From assembly GCA_033439295.1 (NCBI GenBank), contig JAVTLE010000014.1:2108001-2172000 (forward strand): 64,000 nucleotides of DNA. Direction: 5' to 3'. Below are positions 13,501-25,100 of this stretch, piece after piece. A program made the translations under genes and the position numbers. Source of the stretch: Deuterostichococcus epilithicus. Taxonomy: Eukaryota > Chlorophyta > Trebouxiophyceae > Prasiolales > Stichococcaceae. The notes beneath the pieces were generated by a model. The model saw only the letters and a list, made by a program, of their open reading frames with translations, had not been told where the DNA came from and searched no databases. Position 1 is the stretch's first letter. Each line of letters starts with the position of its first letter.

Positions 13501-14109
13501 GTGCATGGCATTTGCTAATGCTCTGCACGTGTGGCCCATCGCATTCACCCAAGATGCTGCTTGGCGAATGTTGCCCCCAAATCAGAGCCGAATTGCACAT
13601 TGCCATGCCTCACCAGCCTCCTGGTGATGGCCCTCTCCCTGTTGCACCATGAACCTGCCAGCCTCCAACATTCGAGGTGTCCGTCATGCACAAGTCGAGC
13701 AACGTTTCATGTCTGCCACAATCAAGCACAAAAAGCACGTTTCCGAGGACATGGATTGTGTCTAGAATTGTGTGCGGGTTGATTGGCACCGCCGGGTTTT
13801 GAAGCGGTGGTGCTGTCAGCACCCTTAGACTCCAGCACAGGAGGGCAGCACAGACACCTCTGACGCAAACCGCAAATCAGACCCAACTTCCTAAATGTTC
13901 CGAACGTGCTGGCGTCCTCAGCCAAACAAAACTCAAGCCAATCAAACCTGGCGCCAGATAGGCGCGGATGATGCGCAATTTGCACTGCTTCATGTACAAC
14001 AACTTCAATAATAGTTATCTGCAGCAGACCGCAAGTCCTAACAAGCGATACAATGGACAAAGAAGCTGAAAGAACCGGACGGACGGCAACACCACCAAGC
14101 GACTCCGGG
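13501..14109. other. Intergenic stretch between gene C and the pseudogene
   Basis: Downstream of gene C's stop codon (minus strand). No supported gene. It holds a 29-bp segment (13841-13869) that repeats part of gene C's last exon; see the repeat entry. Confidence 0.5.
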
Positions 14110-14232
14110 TCACTTGGCGGCGGAGCTGCGGAGCTGGAAGGTGCCAGAGGAGGCGATGCAGGCGCTGCCGCTGCGGCCGGCTGCCGCCGCCCCGCTGCAG
14201 TCCGAGGGCAGCACAGACACCTCTGACGCAAA
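13841..14232. repeat. 29-bp direct repeat pair, copies at 13841-13869 and 14204-14232
   Basis: Both copies begin gagggcagcacagacacctc and continue tgacgcaaa, then diverge. The right copy is coding sequence of gene C's last exon (minus strand, the SFASEVSVLP region). The left copy lies beyond the stop codon. This looks like a small local duplication of the gene's 3' end. Confidence 0.85.
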
Positions 14233-17200
14233 GCTCTGGCCCCGGCTGACGACGCCGGGTACGGCGCCAGGGTCGGCCAGCGACACCATGCTGCAGGGGC
14301 GGGACATCTCCGCGCACAGCAGCGCCGCGTCTGCCGGCTGCCTGGTGCATTCCTCCGGCGGGCCAACCTGCGGCGGCCGCAAGGATGTCCTCACACACAG
14401 GCATGACACCAGGTCGCACTGCAGACGGCCTGCTCGGAGTCCGACCCACCGATGCGCGGTCTGGTGCCAGGCTGAGGGCAGCCACCTGCTGCCATGGCGA
14501 GCGCACGGCCGCTGATGCCCCAACCGACAGACATGAAGCAGTGTCCACGCAGCATCCCGCCAACGCAGCACGCCATAACGCACCATGAGGAATTCGCCGC
14601 TTGCGCCGGTTCTGGCCAGCGGCTCGCTGCTGTCCACTGCCGTTTCAGCGGCCGGCTCGGCGTCGCCAAAGTCGGAGCTGGCGGAGTCGCTGACGCGTAG
14701 CCCCGCCAGCTGCGCGAGGCGGTCCATGAGCTCCAGCTCCTGGGGCGTGTGCGACGAGTTCTGCGGGTAATTTCAGCATTCCAATGTCAAGTGATCGTGT
14801 CAGTAAAGGGCAGGCACGCACATGCTGCCCCGGGCTCTTCGAAGCGGATTCTGCCCGTGTGACGGTGGTTGTGCAGTCTTGTGCAGCCATGTGCAGGGGC
14901 CGCTGTCGTAACTGTCTCGGCTCAGGCACGAATCATGATACACCTCTGGGTCGGACGACTTGGCGGGCTGGTGCAGGATGTGGATGCCCTCGAGCAGCTC
15001 CAGCACCCCCTACGCCAGCACCAGCACAGATGCCGCTTGCTCCTTGTCTTTCTGTGGCTAGCACCACAGGGAGGCCCCTGCTGCAGGTCTGCCAGGTGTC
15101 TCATGTGGACCCATCCCAGGTTTGCAGTCAGTTTTCGTCAAGAGTCTCAAACAGCGGCAAACGGCCAACAGGGCCAGTCCCACAAGAACATGCAAGAACA
15201 TGTGGGGAACGCGCCTGCATGCCGTTTTTGAAGGCCTTGTTGCGGTCAAATTGGTTTAATGTGATAGCGATGAGGCTCTGCCGGTAATTGGCCAGCATGT
15301 GGTCCCTCAGCGAGACGCCCCACGGAGCCTGCCGCAGACTCGCCTCGAAATACGACGGCCGCACCTGCAGGTGGTCGACATAACAGCACCACCAATCGCC
15401 TGCCAAGATATGGAGCGGCCGCTGCTTTCCCGTCATGGAGAGTGCACAGGTCAGCAGGCCTCACCAGCATGTCTCCCGCGCTGTTGACAAGCACGCGGTG
15501 CCCTGCAATGCAGATGCGCAGCAGGTGAGATGCCGCCGGTGCCCTGGCATGCATGTGGTGCACCAGGCTCCTCCATCACGAATGACGACCTCGTACCAGG
15601 GCGCTTGAAGACCCCCAGCTTGCCGGACCTCGTGACAACATCCTGCAGAGGTCAAAGAGAAGGCGCCATTTCTGTCGCGGGGGCATCGACGGGTTTCCGC
15701 TCAAACTAGCAGGACGCTGCAATGCACCAGATTGGATTTCACCTGATCATTTACGACGTGGAAACAATCCCGAACTTTGCAGTCGAAATCCCGGGCGAAA
15801 GCGTAGTTCCCGGTCCTGCAGCGGCATTCAACATCCACAGAGTGTCAGGTGCGCGCAACCCTACTGTACTTGTGCGAATCTCCCACACTGTCTCTGGCAA
15901 GCTGCACTGCTACAAGCAAGAACTCGCCTGGGGCTGCCGAAGGTGTAGCAGCTGACTTCAATGCACGGGAACGCCGCCGCGATGTCGTATGCCGCCAACA
16001 TCGCCAAAGCGCCGCCCAGACTGTGGCCTGTCGTAAGGTGCAGACCCAACATCATCGCGAGGCTTGCATGTTTGCTGCAATCAGCAGCTGATGATCTGGA
16101 CATCATGCGGCACACCAGCGTCTGATTGCGTCGCACCTGTGACGAAGATCCTGCGGCAGGCGGCGCCGGGCTCCGCGAGGATGCCGCGGATGCGGCATAG
16201 CAGCCGCTGGTCGAGGCCGCTCGCCAGCCAGCTGCGCACCGAAGACACTGGTGTTAGTGCTGTTCCGAATGGTGCAGGCGGAAGACAAATTGCGAGACAC
16301 AATAGCACATCCATCAAAGCGACTTGCACATACCTGCGCAGGAAGCCGCTGTGGACGGCAGGCCGCGTGCCGATGAATGCGTTGCCGCGGCCCCGCACCG
16401 GCGGATGTGCTGCATCGTCACATCAACAACAATCAGATGACATTGCCGAAGCTGCACTGACGCCGCATGCCCGGCTCTCCCCAACCTCGTCGTCAGACAC
16501 GGCGCGGAGGCAAGGCCAGGTCAGCAGCTGCTTCCGCCGACCGGCACGTGACAAATGCCGGCGAATTCCGGCTGAAGCCTCTTCGGTCTGAAGAGCACAT
16601 ATATTTCAGCCAGCTTGGCACAGTGCAACCGCTGCCCTTTGAGCAGAGTTTGCAATGTTCTTTTTTGCTGGAAAGAGAAAAGAAAAGAGCAAAATGACGG
16701 CAAATGGATTCGGGCAAAAAATGACGGCATGGACTTACCTGTGAGCCACATCTGGGCGTCAGCGCAGGCATTCGTCCAGGAAGCGGTGCCGCGGAAGGAT
16801 ACATGGATGCGCTCGGAACTCCATCCCAGCAGCACCCGCGTGTCCTCTTTCTTCTCCCATAGCAGCTCAAAATTTGTGAGGCCCGAAACCTGCGCCCAGA
16901 AGTTTTAGCAGTTGATAAGAGTTAATCCTTAGTGTTTTCTGGTTAGTGTGCTGTGGACCAAGAGGGAGCGTTTTGAAGACCTGCTCCGCGAACGGGCGAG
17001 GCCTCTCGTGGAAAGCCTTGGCGATCGCGCTGTGCCGCGGCCAAGAGCGGCGCACGGCCGCTGCAAGTGATGCGCCGCCCCACGGCTGCTGACATGCGCA
17101 CCTTCATGGCCGACTTTAAGGTCGCTGCCGTGTCCACCACGCACTCCTGCAGCCGTGCAGGAAAGCAAGTGAACGACGCTCCGCTGGACGGAAGGCATCG

Positions 17201-20200
17201 ATGGTGATCCGACATATGGCGCAGGGGAGCCGCGACCACTGGATCACCACATGAGTCAGCCTGGCAATCAGCGCGCGTCTGCAGCAGTTGAGCGGATGAA
17301 TGCGTGCCAGCTCGCTGTGGCGATATGCCAGAGCAGACCACTGGAGCATGTGTACAGCGGTCTCGAAGCAGAATATAGGCGCTGCAATCAGGCACAGAAG
17401 GTGAGGCCATGAGACCGTGAGTAGGAAAACCATGTTGTACACTGTCTGCAAACTATTCGCGGCTCGTGTGCGGTCAGCCCATCACGGTTTGTGCAGCAAG
17501 CGACGCCACAGGGTCACTTTCGAGTTCAACAGCTTCAATGACCTGTTGTGAGCTGCACGGGAGAGCCCGTGGCCTGCTGCCGTGATGTCAGTCGACGCTG
17601 CCTTCCGCGCTCAGTCCACGCAAACTGCTGCAGCCACACCTGCATGGGGTTGCACAAACCGAGGGGTGACGGGCCAAGGCCGCTCCTGAGACAATCGAGA
17701 TGTCAGCCGTCAGTCGTTGATTCGACGAAGTCGCTTTACAGCGTGCACCTGCAGCACTGGCGCTTGCTTGTCGCGTGGGTCCTTTGGCATGTACACAAAG
17801 CAGGCCACGATGCTCGCAACGCTCATCGTCAGTTGCATCTGCCGGAGAAACAGAAGGAGGATCACACGATTGGGCAGCAGTGCAACACATCATGCTGGAA
17901 GCGGCAACCCTGATGCGGAGGCAAATACAGGCACCCACAGGCGCCATGGCAACCTCGCCGTGCCGGTATTGGACCAAACATTCAGGCGGTCTATGCGGCA
18001 CAGAACTCACGGGCATCAGACCGAGGAATGCCTCGCTGTAGGATGAGCAGGAATGGACGCGGACCAGCGTCAAAAGCACCAGCGTCAGAATTGACAACAG
18101 CACAGGAAACCTGTGTGCACGAGCATAAGGGTCAGCTGGTGCACATCAACACCATGTCCAGCACACTTAGGTGTAACAGGACCCTGTGCAAGCAACCCCA
18201 AGCGCATCTTGTTGGCGAATACTGATTGTACAGGGTATGCTTAGGCTCACCCCTTGGTCCGGAGCTGCAGACAACACAGATTTGAAGTCAGACGACAACT
18301 GCCCGCACACCCGCATGCGGCACTTGCTCAGGACGCAAATGTTCCCCGTCCCCCCGGGGGGGGGGGTCAGTTGGCCTCGCCTGAATCCTGATGGAGATGT
18401 GCGACATGCGATGCTGGTTGTACCCCCTGGCTGTGACCTGCCGCAGTGCCCGGAAGATGTAGAAAAACCACCTACGAAACAGCACATGCACCGATAGGCA
18501 TGGATGGGGTGAACAAATTATTGGCATGGCAATGTCCTCAGGATGTGAGGTGACCGCTCCCACAACTACTACTTCAGTTCCTCTTTGTATTTTGTGCTGC
18601 AGAGCACTGTGCACTGGCTCACACATACACATAGGGGCAGGGAAGGGAAGTGTATCACATGAGGAGGAGGGCGAGAAGACACGCCAGGCCAGTGTGCACC
18701 AGTATCCCCCTGTACACATTTTGCACACCACAGTGACCGTGAATCCCGGAAACGTCACATACACCGGGGACGACGTTCAGGTTACCCCTGCAGGTGTCTG
18801 CAATGCGTGCAAGCACACGTCAGGAATAACTCACGATGTCCGAGGGACGGAGCAGTCTATGTACTTCGTGGTGCCGCCACACTGTACGCGGAACGCATGT
18901 GGCAGTCCCGCTGGACTGTCTATGACGTGCGCCGCCTGTGTATCGGCTGCATGTCCAGGGCGAAGCATGAATCTCAGCTGCACATCAAGGAGGGTTCAAA
19001 GCCTCAAAAGCGAATGACAACAGATCAAACCAGATGACAATTGGGCTGACACATGGGCGGTACGCAATCGCCATACTTCGGTGCAGGCGGATGCCAAGGG
19101 CGATGTCGATGCCAGCGTGCACAGCCCTGCATCACCAGAGCAGCGCAGCATTGGGAAAGCGCAGAGTCTGTGCCGCTGGCTGCTGGTGTCACGACGTACA
19201 TTCAGCAGAGCTGCAGGTGCGAGCCGATTGCTGCACATAGGACCGCGCCACAAAGCGGCTGGCGGAAGCCTCACCAAATAAAGAATTTTGGCCAGTGCGC
19301 CCGCAAGATGGGTCTGTCCACGACGAGCGCATCGGCCTCGGGGTTTTTGGGATTTGTCCAGATGTTGGTGGCATGTGATTGGACGGCAAAGTTTAGAAAT
19401 ATCAAGCTCCAACACTGCAGCAGAGGTCAAGCTTCAACGAGTGGCTTGCTCACAATGAGCATGTCGTATGACCCTTCAGACATGGCTTGTCAGTCTCCAC
19501 GGGGAGATTGCGGGTGTCTGACTTGGCACATTACGTGATTATGTGACGAGCGCTGCACGGCGCCTGCTGCCAGTGCGCTCACCTGCCATCGGACGAGCGC
19601 GCTCCAATAGACCAGGGGCTGGAAGGCGGACTGCCAGGTGCACTCGCTGCTCAGGACGTAGGCGAGCGGCAGGACGAGGAAGATAGTGTTGGCAAACTGC
19701 ACGCAGGCATTTCATTGCGTGATCTTTGCATATAACATGCTCATGTTGCTTGCTGCTGGCAGCAAGTGCTGTAATTGTACACGCCAGGCAATGGTGCCGA
19801 TGTCGTGAGTTGTCAGGGTGAAGGAACCCGGCACACCTGGCATACCAGCTGTACATAGTTGGCGACACAGAAGAACGCTCTTCTCCGGGACCTGCACCAA
19901 AGAGCACCGCCGGAACTGGCTAGTCGTGCATCTGATGCAGACTCTGCGCAGCAGGAAGCAGTGCAGATGCACCTCTGCAGGCACTCGAGAGTGGGCACAG
20001 AACTCCGAGCCTCTGCGGCCGTCGTGGGAGATTGCTCCGCACCATCGCTTGCCAGACCGTTTGGCCTGCATGAGGCGGCGGCCGATGACGACGGACCCCA
20101 AAAACGTCAGCATCAGGCACACGCTGGCGAAGCAGATGTACACCACGTACAGCCCGCGCGTGGTCAGGAACCACTGCTCCTCCTGCAGGGTGGGTTGGAA

Positions 20201-21506
20201 AGCGGCTCATCGACGGATCCGAGGGGCATCCGCGGCTGAGGCAGCAACTCGTGCAGGGTGAGCGCAATGAGGCAGGCACAGCCCCTTCGAAGCCTGCAGA
20301 GACAGGAGATGATGGACGGGCGACGGCGGTGTCACCTGTGTCCACTGCAGGACGAAGAGGGGGATGAGGCACGCCAGGCCGATGGCAGTCGCAAGCTTGA
20401 TGCAGACGATGGCAGCCTGCGCGGTGGCCGATAGCGTCATCTGTCTGCTCAACAAGGCGCAAGCGGATCCCCTGGCCAGAGCTCGGGAAGGGCGAGGAAC
20501 GTTCGAGCGGAGAGACTGGCGCCCAGTCCCTTGAGGCACCCGAGGTTTCGCACCTTCATCTCCCGGTCATCAGGGACCTCGATGCGCAGCACGATCTCCT
20601 TGGCAAGGTTGCTGTAGCTGAGTCCCGGGGTCGTGATCGGCAGCGTGCTGGTGCCGGCGTTGCCAAAGGCGTTGGATTGCATCGGCTCGGCGGACTGTTC
20701 CAACTCTTCCGTCACAGAGGAGCCGGCAGACATCTTCCTGGACATGGACATCCGGAAGGACCTCAGCACGCCAGGCGACGGCGGCTGCTTCGGCGAGCCC
20801 GGCTGCGAGGGCGTCTGCTGCGGCAAGCCTGGCTGAGAAGGCGGCTGCTGCGGCGAGTCAGGCTGCAGCTGCCGGCTGCCCTGGCGGGACGCCGGCTGCG
20901 GTTCCGCCGCGCCGTTCTGCCGCGGCTCATGCTGCGGCACCGCGGCCCGCGGGCTGCCGTCCTGCGGCACCGTGCCATGCGCGCTTTGCTCGTCGATGCG
21001 AGCGCCAGCCGGGCTGCCGCTTTGCTGTGTGGCTGCTCCCGCTGCCTCTGCGTCCTGTTCGCCGCCTGTGTTGCCACCGACACGGAAATCGTCATATTTC
21101 TTTCAGCTGCCTGAGCAAGGCCGACCGCGGCTGAGGCTTCTGCTGAGCTGGGGACATATGCAATCCTTCATCGGCTCCACCGTATCTCCCAGCCTCAGGC
21201 AAGGCAGATCAGAATGGCATCATGGCGTCATGGCGGCATCCTGACGTTGCCCACGACGCAATTCCCCGCGAGCGAATCTACTTGCAATTCGATGACTTCT
21301 GCTGTTTGAAACAGGTTAGCGCAGGTTTGCACAAGATCAAGAGCACGTGTTCCAGAGCTGTTTGGACGCACAGACCGGTAGGTTAATGCATTACGCACAT
21401 GCATCACAAGGGCTGGACTGCTGCTTGCAGGACGCAGCGCATATCGCAGGGAACATATCATCGTGTCTCGGCGTGCTCCCAGTGTCAGACCATCCAGCTC
21501 CTTCAC
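14110..21506 (-). CDS. Membrane-anchored class-3 lipase family, copy C
   Basis: In coding order: a conserved N-terminal exon with AEVIELQVDSLAG (about 21.3 kb), a Pro/Gln-rich linker (21.09-20.66 kb), KEIVLRIEVPDDREMKV (20.60-20.55 kb), helix 1 IPLFVLQWTQV (20.35 kb), helix 2 ending QAKRSGKRWCG (20.15-20.04 kb), RRRAFFCVANYVQLVCQ (19.89 kb), a helix pair with VLPLAYVLSSEC and SALVRWQV (19.69-19.58 kb), RAHWPKFF (about 19.3 kb), a helix then HRMSHISIRIQ (18.47-18.37 kb), VRVHSCSSYSEAFLG (18.06 kb), a helix ending FVYMPKDP (17.79 kb), WLQQFAWTERGR (17.63 kb) and FCFETAVHMLQWS (17.37 kb). The lipase domain follows: VSFRGTASW (16.78 kb), GHSLGGALAML (16.03 kb), RTGNYAFARDF (15.81 kb) and GHRVLVNSAGDMLVRP (15.5 kb). 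The tail module runs YFEASLRQ...FKNGMQ (15.35-15.22 kb), then a Ser-rich end with ACIASSGTF and stop at 14110. An ATG at 21813-21815 (MERHFTSLLVRFPNG) is a possible more distal first exon. Many introns; loops are unresolved. Confidence 0.7.
18351..18366. repeat. C5/G11 homopolymer run
   Basis: Five C followed directly by eleven G, just past an exon of copy C and probably intronic. Assembly length here may be unreliable. Confidence 0.8.
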
Positions 21507-22126
21507 CGGCGGTTGATTGCTGGACGAAACTTGGCATGCCCGCGTGAGCTGGCGACGCTGCGTCCGTCAATTGCGTGCTGTCAGCGCCGTCACCAAGAGC
21601 ACTCGCCTGCACGAGGCGGACGCATCGCAGGGCGCAGCCGCCGAGCTGCGCCCTGTCGCCCAGGTACGAAGGAACAAGGCGTGCCCTTGGCAGCGCTGGC
21701 GGTCCTTCCCCGGCACGGAGGTCTCTTTCAAAGCCTCGACCCGATCACCCCGACGTTCGCATCGACCAGTGCCATTTGGAAAGCGCACAAGCAAGCTGGT
21801 GAAATGACGCTCCATAAGGAGCGCTGCCTGACCGACGCTCTGCCTTGATATTCTTCAGATACTTCTCTCATAAGATTTACTATTTCTCAGTCTTACGAAC
21901 CCTGCAGCATTACAGCAGCAGCAGCATTACAGCATGATAGCAGCAGCAGCATTTCAACAGTCCAGCAGTCCAACAACAAACAAACACATATCAAGCGAAT
22001 CGCAACCCCCGGCGATACCTGAAGCATCGCCTCCTGAATGAAGAAACCGCAACATGTCCCGAACCCCGCGCCTCTGGCATGCCGTATCAGTTCCCCAGAT
22101 GCTGCCCACCGACAGATCCGCACCCG
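21507..22126. other. Intergenic stretch between copies C and D, with a CAG/ATTACAG-rich tract
   Basis: Lies downstream of D's stop and upstream of C. About 21,905-21,975 is an imperfect microsatellite of cag/attacag units. The frame beginning at the ATG at 21,815 (minus) could be a first exon of C. Nothing else is supported. Confidence 0.4.
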
Positions 22127-25100
22127 TCAGTGCATTTGCAGCGGCGCGCACGCCGCCGCGACCATGCTGGCCCTGTCGCCGGGCCAGTGCCCCTCACGCG
22201 TCACCTCCGTCTTGGCGCCGCCGTCCTCCACGTCGCCCGTGCTGTGCCGCACGCCGCCCTCGTAGGTGATGCCGCGCTCGATGTCCGCGCCGCCGGGCTC
22301 CAGACCCTCCGGCATGGACACAGACTGCATGCGCTGGGCCGCTGCTGCCATCGCCGCTGCCGGCACATGCGGGCTCGGCACGCTGCCGGCGCGCTGGGCG
22401 CTGCTGGGCTCGACCCGCTGGAAGGTGCCGCTGGTGCGGATGCCGACGCCGTCCGCCCCAGCGGCGGCCCGCTGCACACCCGACGTGCGGATGCCGCCGC
22501 CATCGTCGCCAGAACTCATGCTGCGCCTGCTGCTCCAGCCGCGGCTGCTAGCAGGGCGGCCGCTGCCGCCGAACCCGAGAAAGCTGCCAACACGCGAGCC
22601 GAGGCCGCCGACGCTGCCCTCCTCGAGGTCCGCCTCACCGCTGCTGCGCCGCGACCCCACGGAGCCGCGCGCCCAGCCGCCGAAGCCGAAGAGGCCCCGC
22701 CTGCATTGCAGTGTGCAAATGTCACAGTGGCCAGGACTTTGTGCTGCGCTGTTGCAGGATGCGGAGGAAGCGATTTGCTGCAGCAGCAGTCTCATGCTGT
22801 TGGCAACCCATTTCGAATCGACCCATCTGGCCATGCAAGGTACAGGGTGGCATGGCGACTGTCCTTCGCAGCGGCAGCGTACAATAGAGTCGTCCCACCT
22901 GCTGGGCGAGCCCTCCCGGATGGGCGACTGCTCGCATGCCAGTGAGCGGCGGCTGGCGGCCGCACGGCCTCGCGACTCCAGCGAGCGGCGGCTGCCAGCA
23001 GGGCTGCCCAGCGACTTTTGGCTATCTGCCGACGAAGTCTCGGCCAACAGCGAGTCCGTTGACGGGCTCACCTGCAGCGCGTGCATCGCATGAGGTGCAT
23101 CACAGGCTCCTTTGCTTGCGGAATGTACTCTGAAAGGACGCTGCAAAAGTCTGGATTCCACAATCGGCGAGCCTCATCATCGTCAAGTGCTTCAGCCCTA
23201 CTGCGAACCATAGGGCTGAAATACTTACAGAGACAGCAAGACCCGCACAGGGGTCGCCATGCAGCCCAATCGTATGCTACGTTTCATAGCCCTGCACACG
23301 GCAGGAGGGGAAACACTGAGTCGGGGTGCTGGAGAACGGCAGGCGGGACTCACGCATTTGAAGATGCCGGCTGCGCTGTCCTGCACCGTGCTGGCGGCTT
23401 CGCCCGCGGCCTCCGCTGCGATGCCTGCCGCGGTGGCCGGCAGGGATGCCAGCGCCGCCAGCCGCGCCGTGAGCTCCTTCTCACGCGCCGTGCGCGGCGG
23501 CACGCCATTCCGCTTCATCGTCGTGATGCCCTCTGCCAGCTCCAGGACGCCCTGCAGCAGACAGGATTGACCGAGTCACGAGCTGCCCGGGCAGTCGACC
23601 CAATGGCGCTGCACTGAGCCGGAGGCTGCATCATGCACACGCTCGTTGGTACAGCAGTGCCCACTTCCCCCTTCCCTTTCTCATGTGCTTCCTGGGAAGA
23701 TCTCAGACTGCCCACCAATTCCCACGTCATGCCGCTGTCGCCTGCTGGGGACTGGCGCCGCAAGGACGTCCCAGATGCGATTTCTCCCTCTCTCTCACCT
23801 CAGAGAGAAATCCTCCTCCTCTCACACCCCAAAGAGCAGTCTTCCTTCTCCCACAACCTCCAGAGCACATATTCCACGGGCCGCGCCTGCATGCCATCCT
23901 TGAAGCCCCTGCTGCGGTCGAATTGGCGCAGCAGCACGGAGATCATCGCCTCCTTGTAGCTCGCCAACAGGTGGTCTGTCGCCGAGGCGCGGAAGGGCAC
24001 CTGCCGCAGCGATTGCTCCGCAAAGCTAGGCCTGACCTGCGGGCTCACACAGACGGCATTTTGCTGGCATGGCGCGAACTCGAAATTGTGCAATGCATAG
24101 CCCGCCAATGGCCTTTGAGCAAAGCGCTTGGCAAGCGCTGCGCTGCTGCCATGTCACATGTCACCGGACGAGCACGAGGTGAATGACGGTGCATTCTGCA
24201 TATCGTCCGACCGCACTTGGACAAGGCAAGTAGTGCGCACCAGGAGCTCGCCCTTCTTGTTGATCAGCACGCGGTGTCCCTGCACAAGTATTGATGACAG
24301 ATGAGACCCCACGCTCGACTGCTTGCGAATGGCACACCATGCATGTCAATACGTCGGCCAATCTCCTGGATCACTGCAGGCGCACCGCTCGCTTGTATAT
24401 TCCGAATTTTGCGCTGCGTGTGACCACATCCTGCGTGGAGGGGATGGAAGCTGCTGACAATCTACTTTAGTTCGGTAGTTCACGTTGAGGTGTTGGCACA
24501 GATTCCACCAACGAATCGCAGCACTGGCAGCGTTTGCCACCAATGCTACGAATGTAGCTGTCGCACCTGCCCCTGGATCATGGCCCAGCTGTCAGGCACG
24601 ACCCGGTTGTAGTCCCTGGCAAAGGCGTGGTTGCCGGTCCTGCAACAGCAGGAGGCCAATATTTCGCACTGCCACAGATTGCGATGGCAGGTATCGTGGC
24701 CTGCCGCTGCCGGAGGCGTGCCACGGGCAGGCAGTCAGGCAAAGACGCGCGTCCGACATTGACCGCGGTGCCATTCAGGTCCAGCAGTTGTGCCTTGCCT
24801 TGGCGCGCCATATGTGTAGACGGCCACGTCAATGCTGGGGAATGCGACGGAGATGTCGTAAGCCGCAAGGGTAGCCAGCGCGCCGCCCAAGCTGTGGCCT
24901 GTGCTAGCGAGGTTTCGTGTCATAGTCATGGGTTACAGTCCACCTCTGGTTCACAGGCGGTGCATCTATAAATCAGCTCCATACAGATAGCAGCACCATC
25001 CAGCTTGGCGTCCTGGTGGCTGATCACAGGCGCATATCGCGGGCGCCTGCCGAACGCCTGCTGCGGCTGAGTCAGTGACATGCTCACCTGTGACATACAC

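Noticed and set aside
20763-21095. A 110-codon Arg-rich frame (minus) and a long plus-strand frame over the same bases.
   Set aside because: Both are other-frame shadows of gene C's Pro/Gln-rich linker exon.
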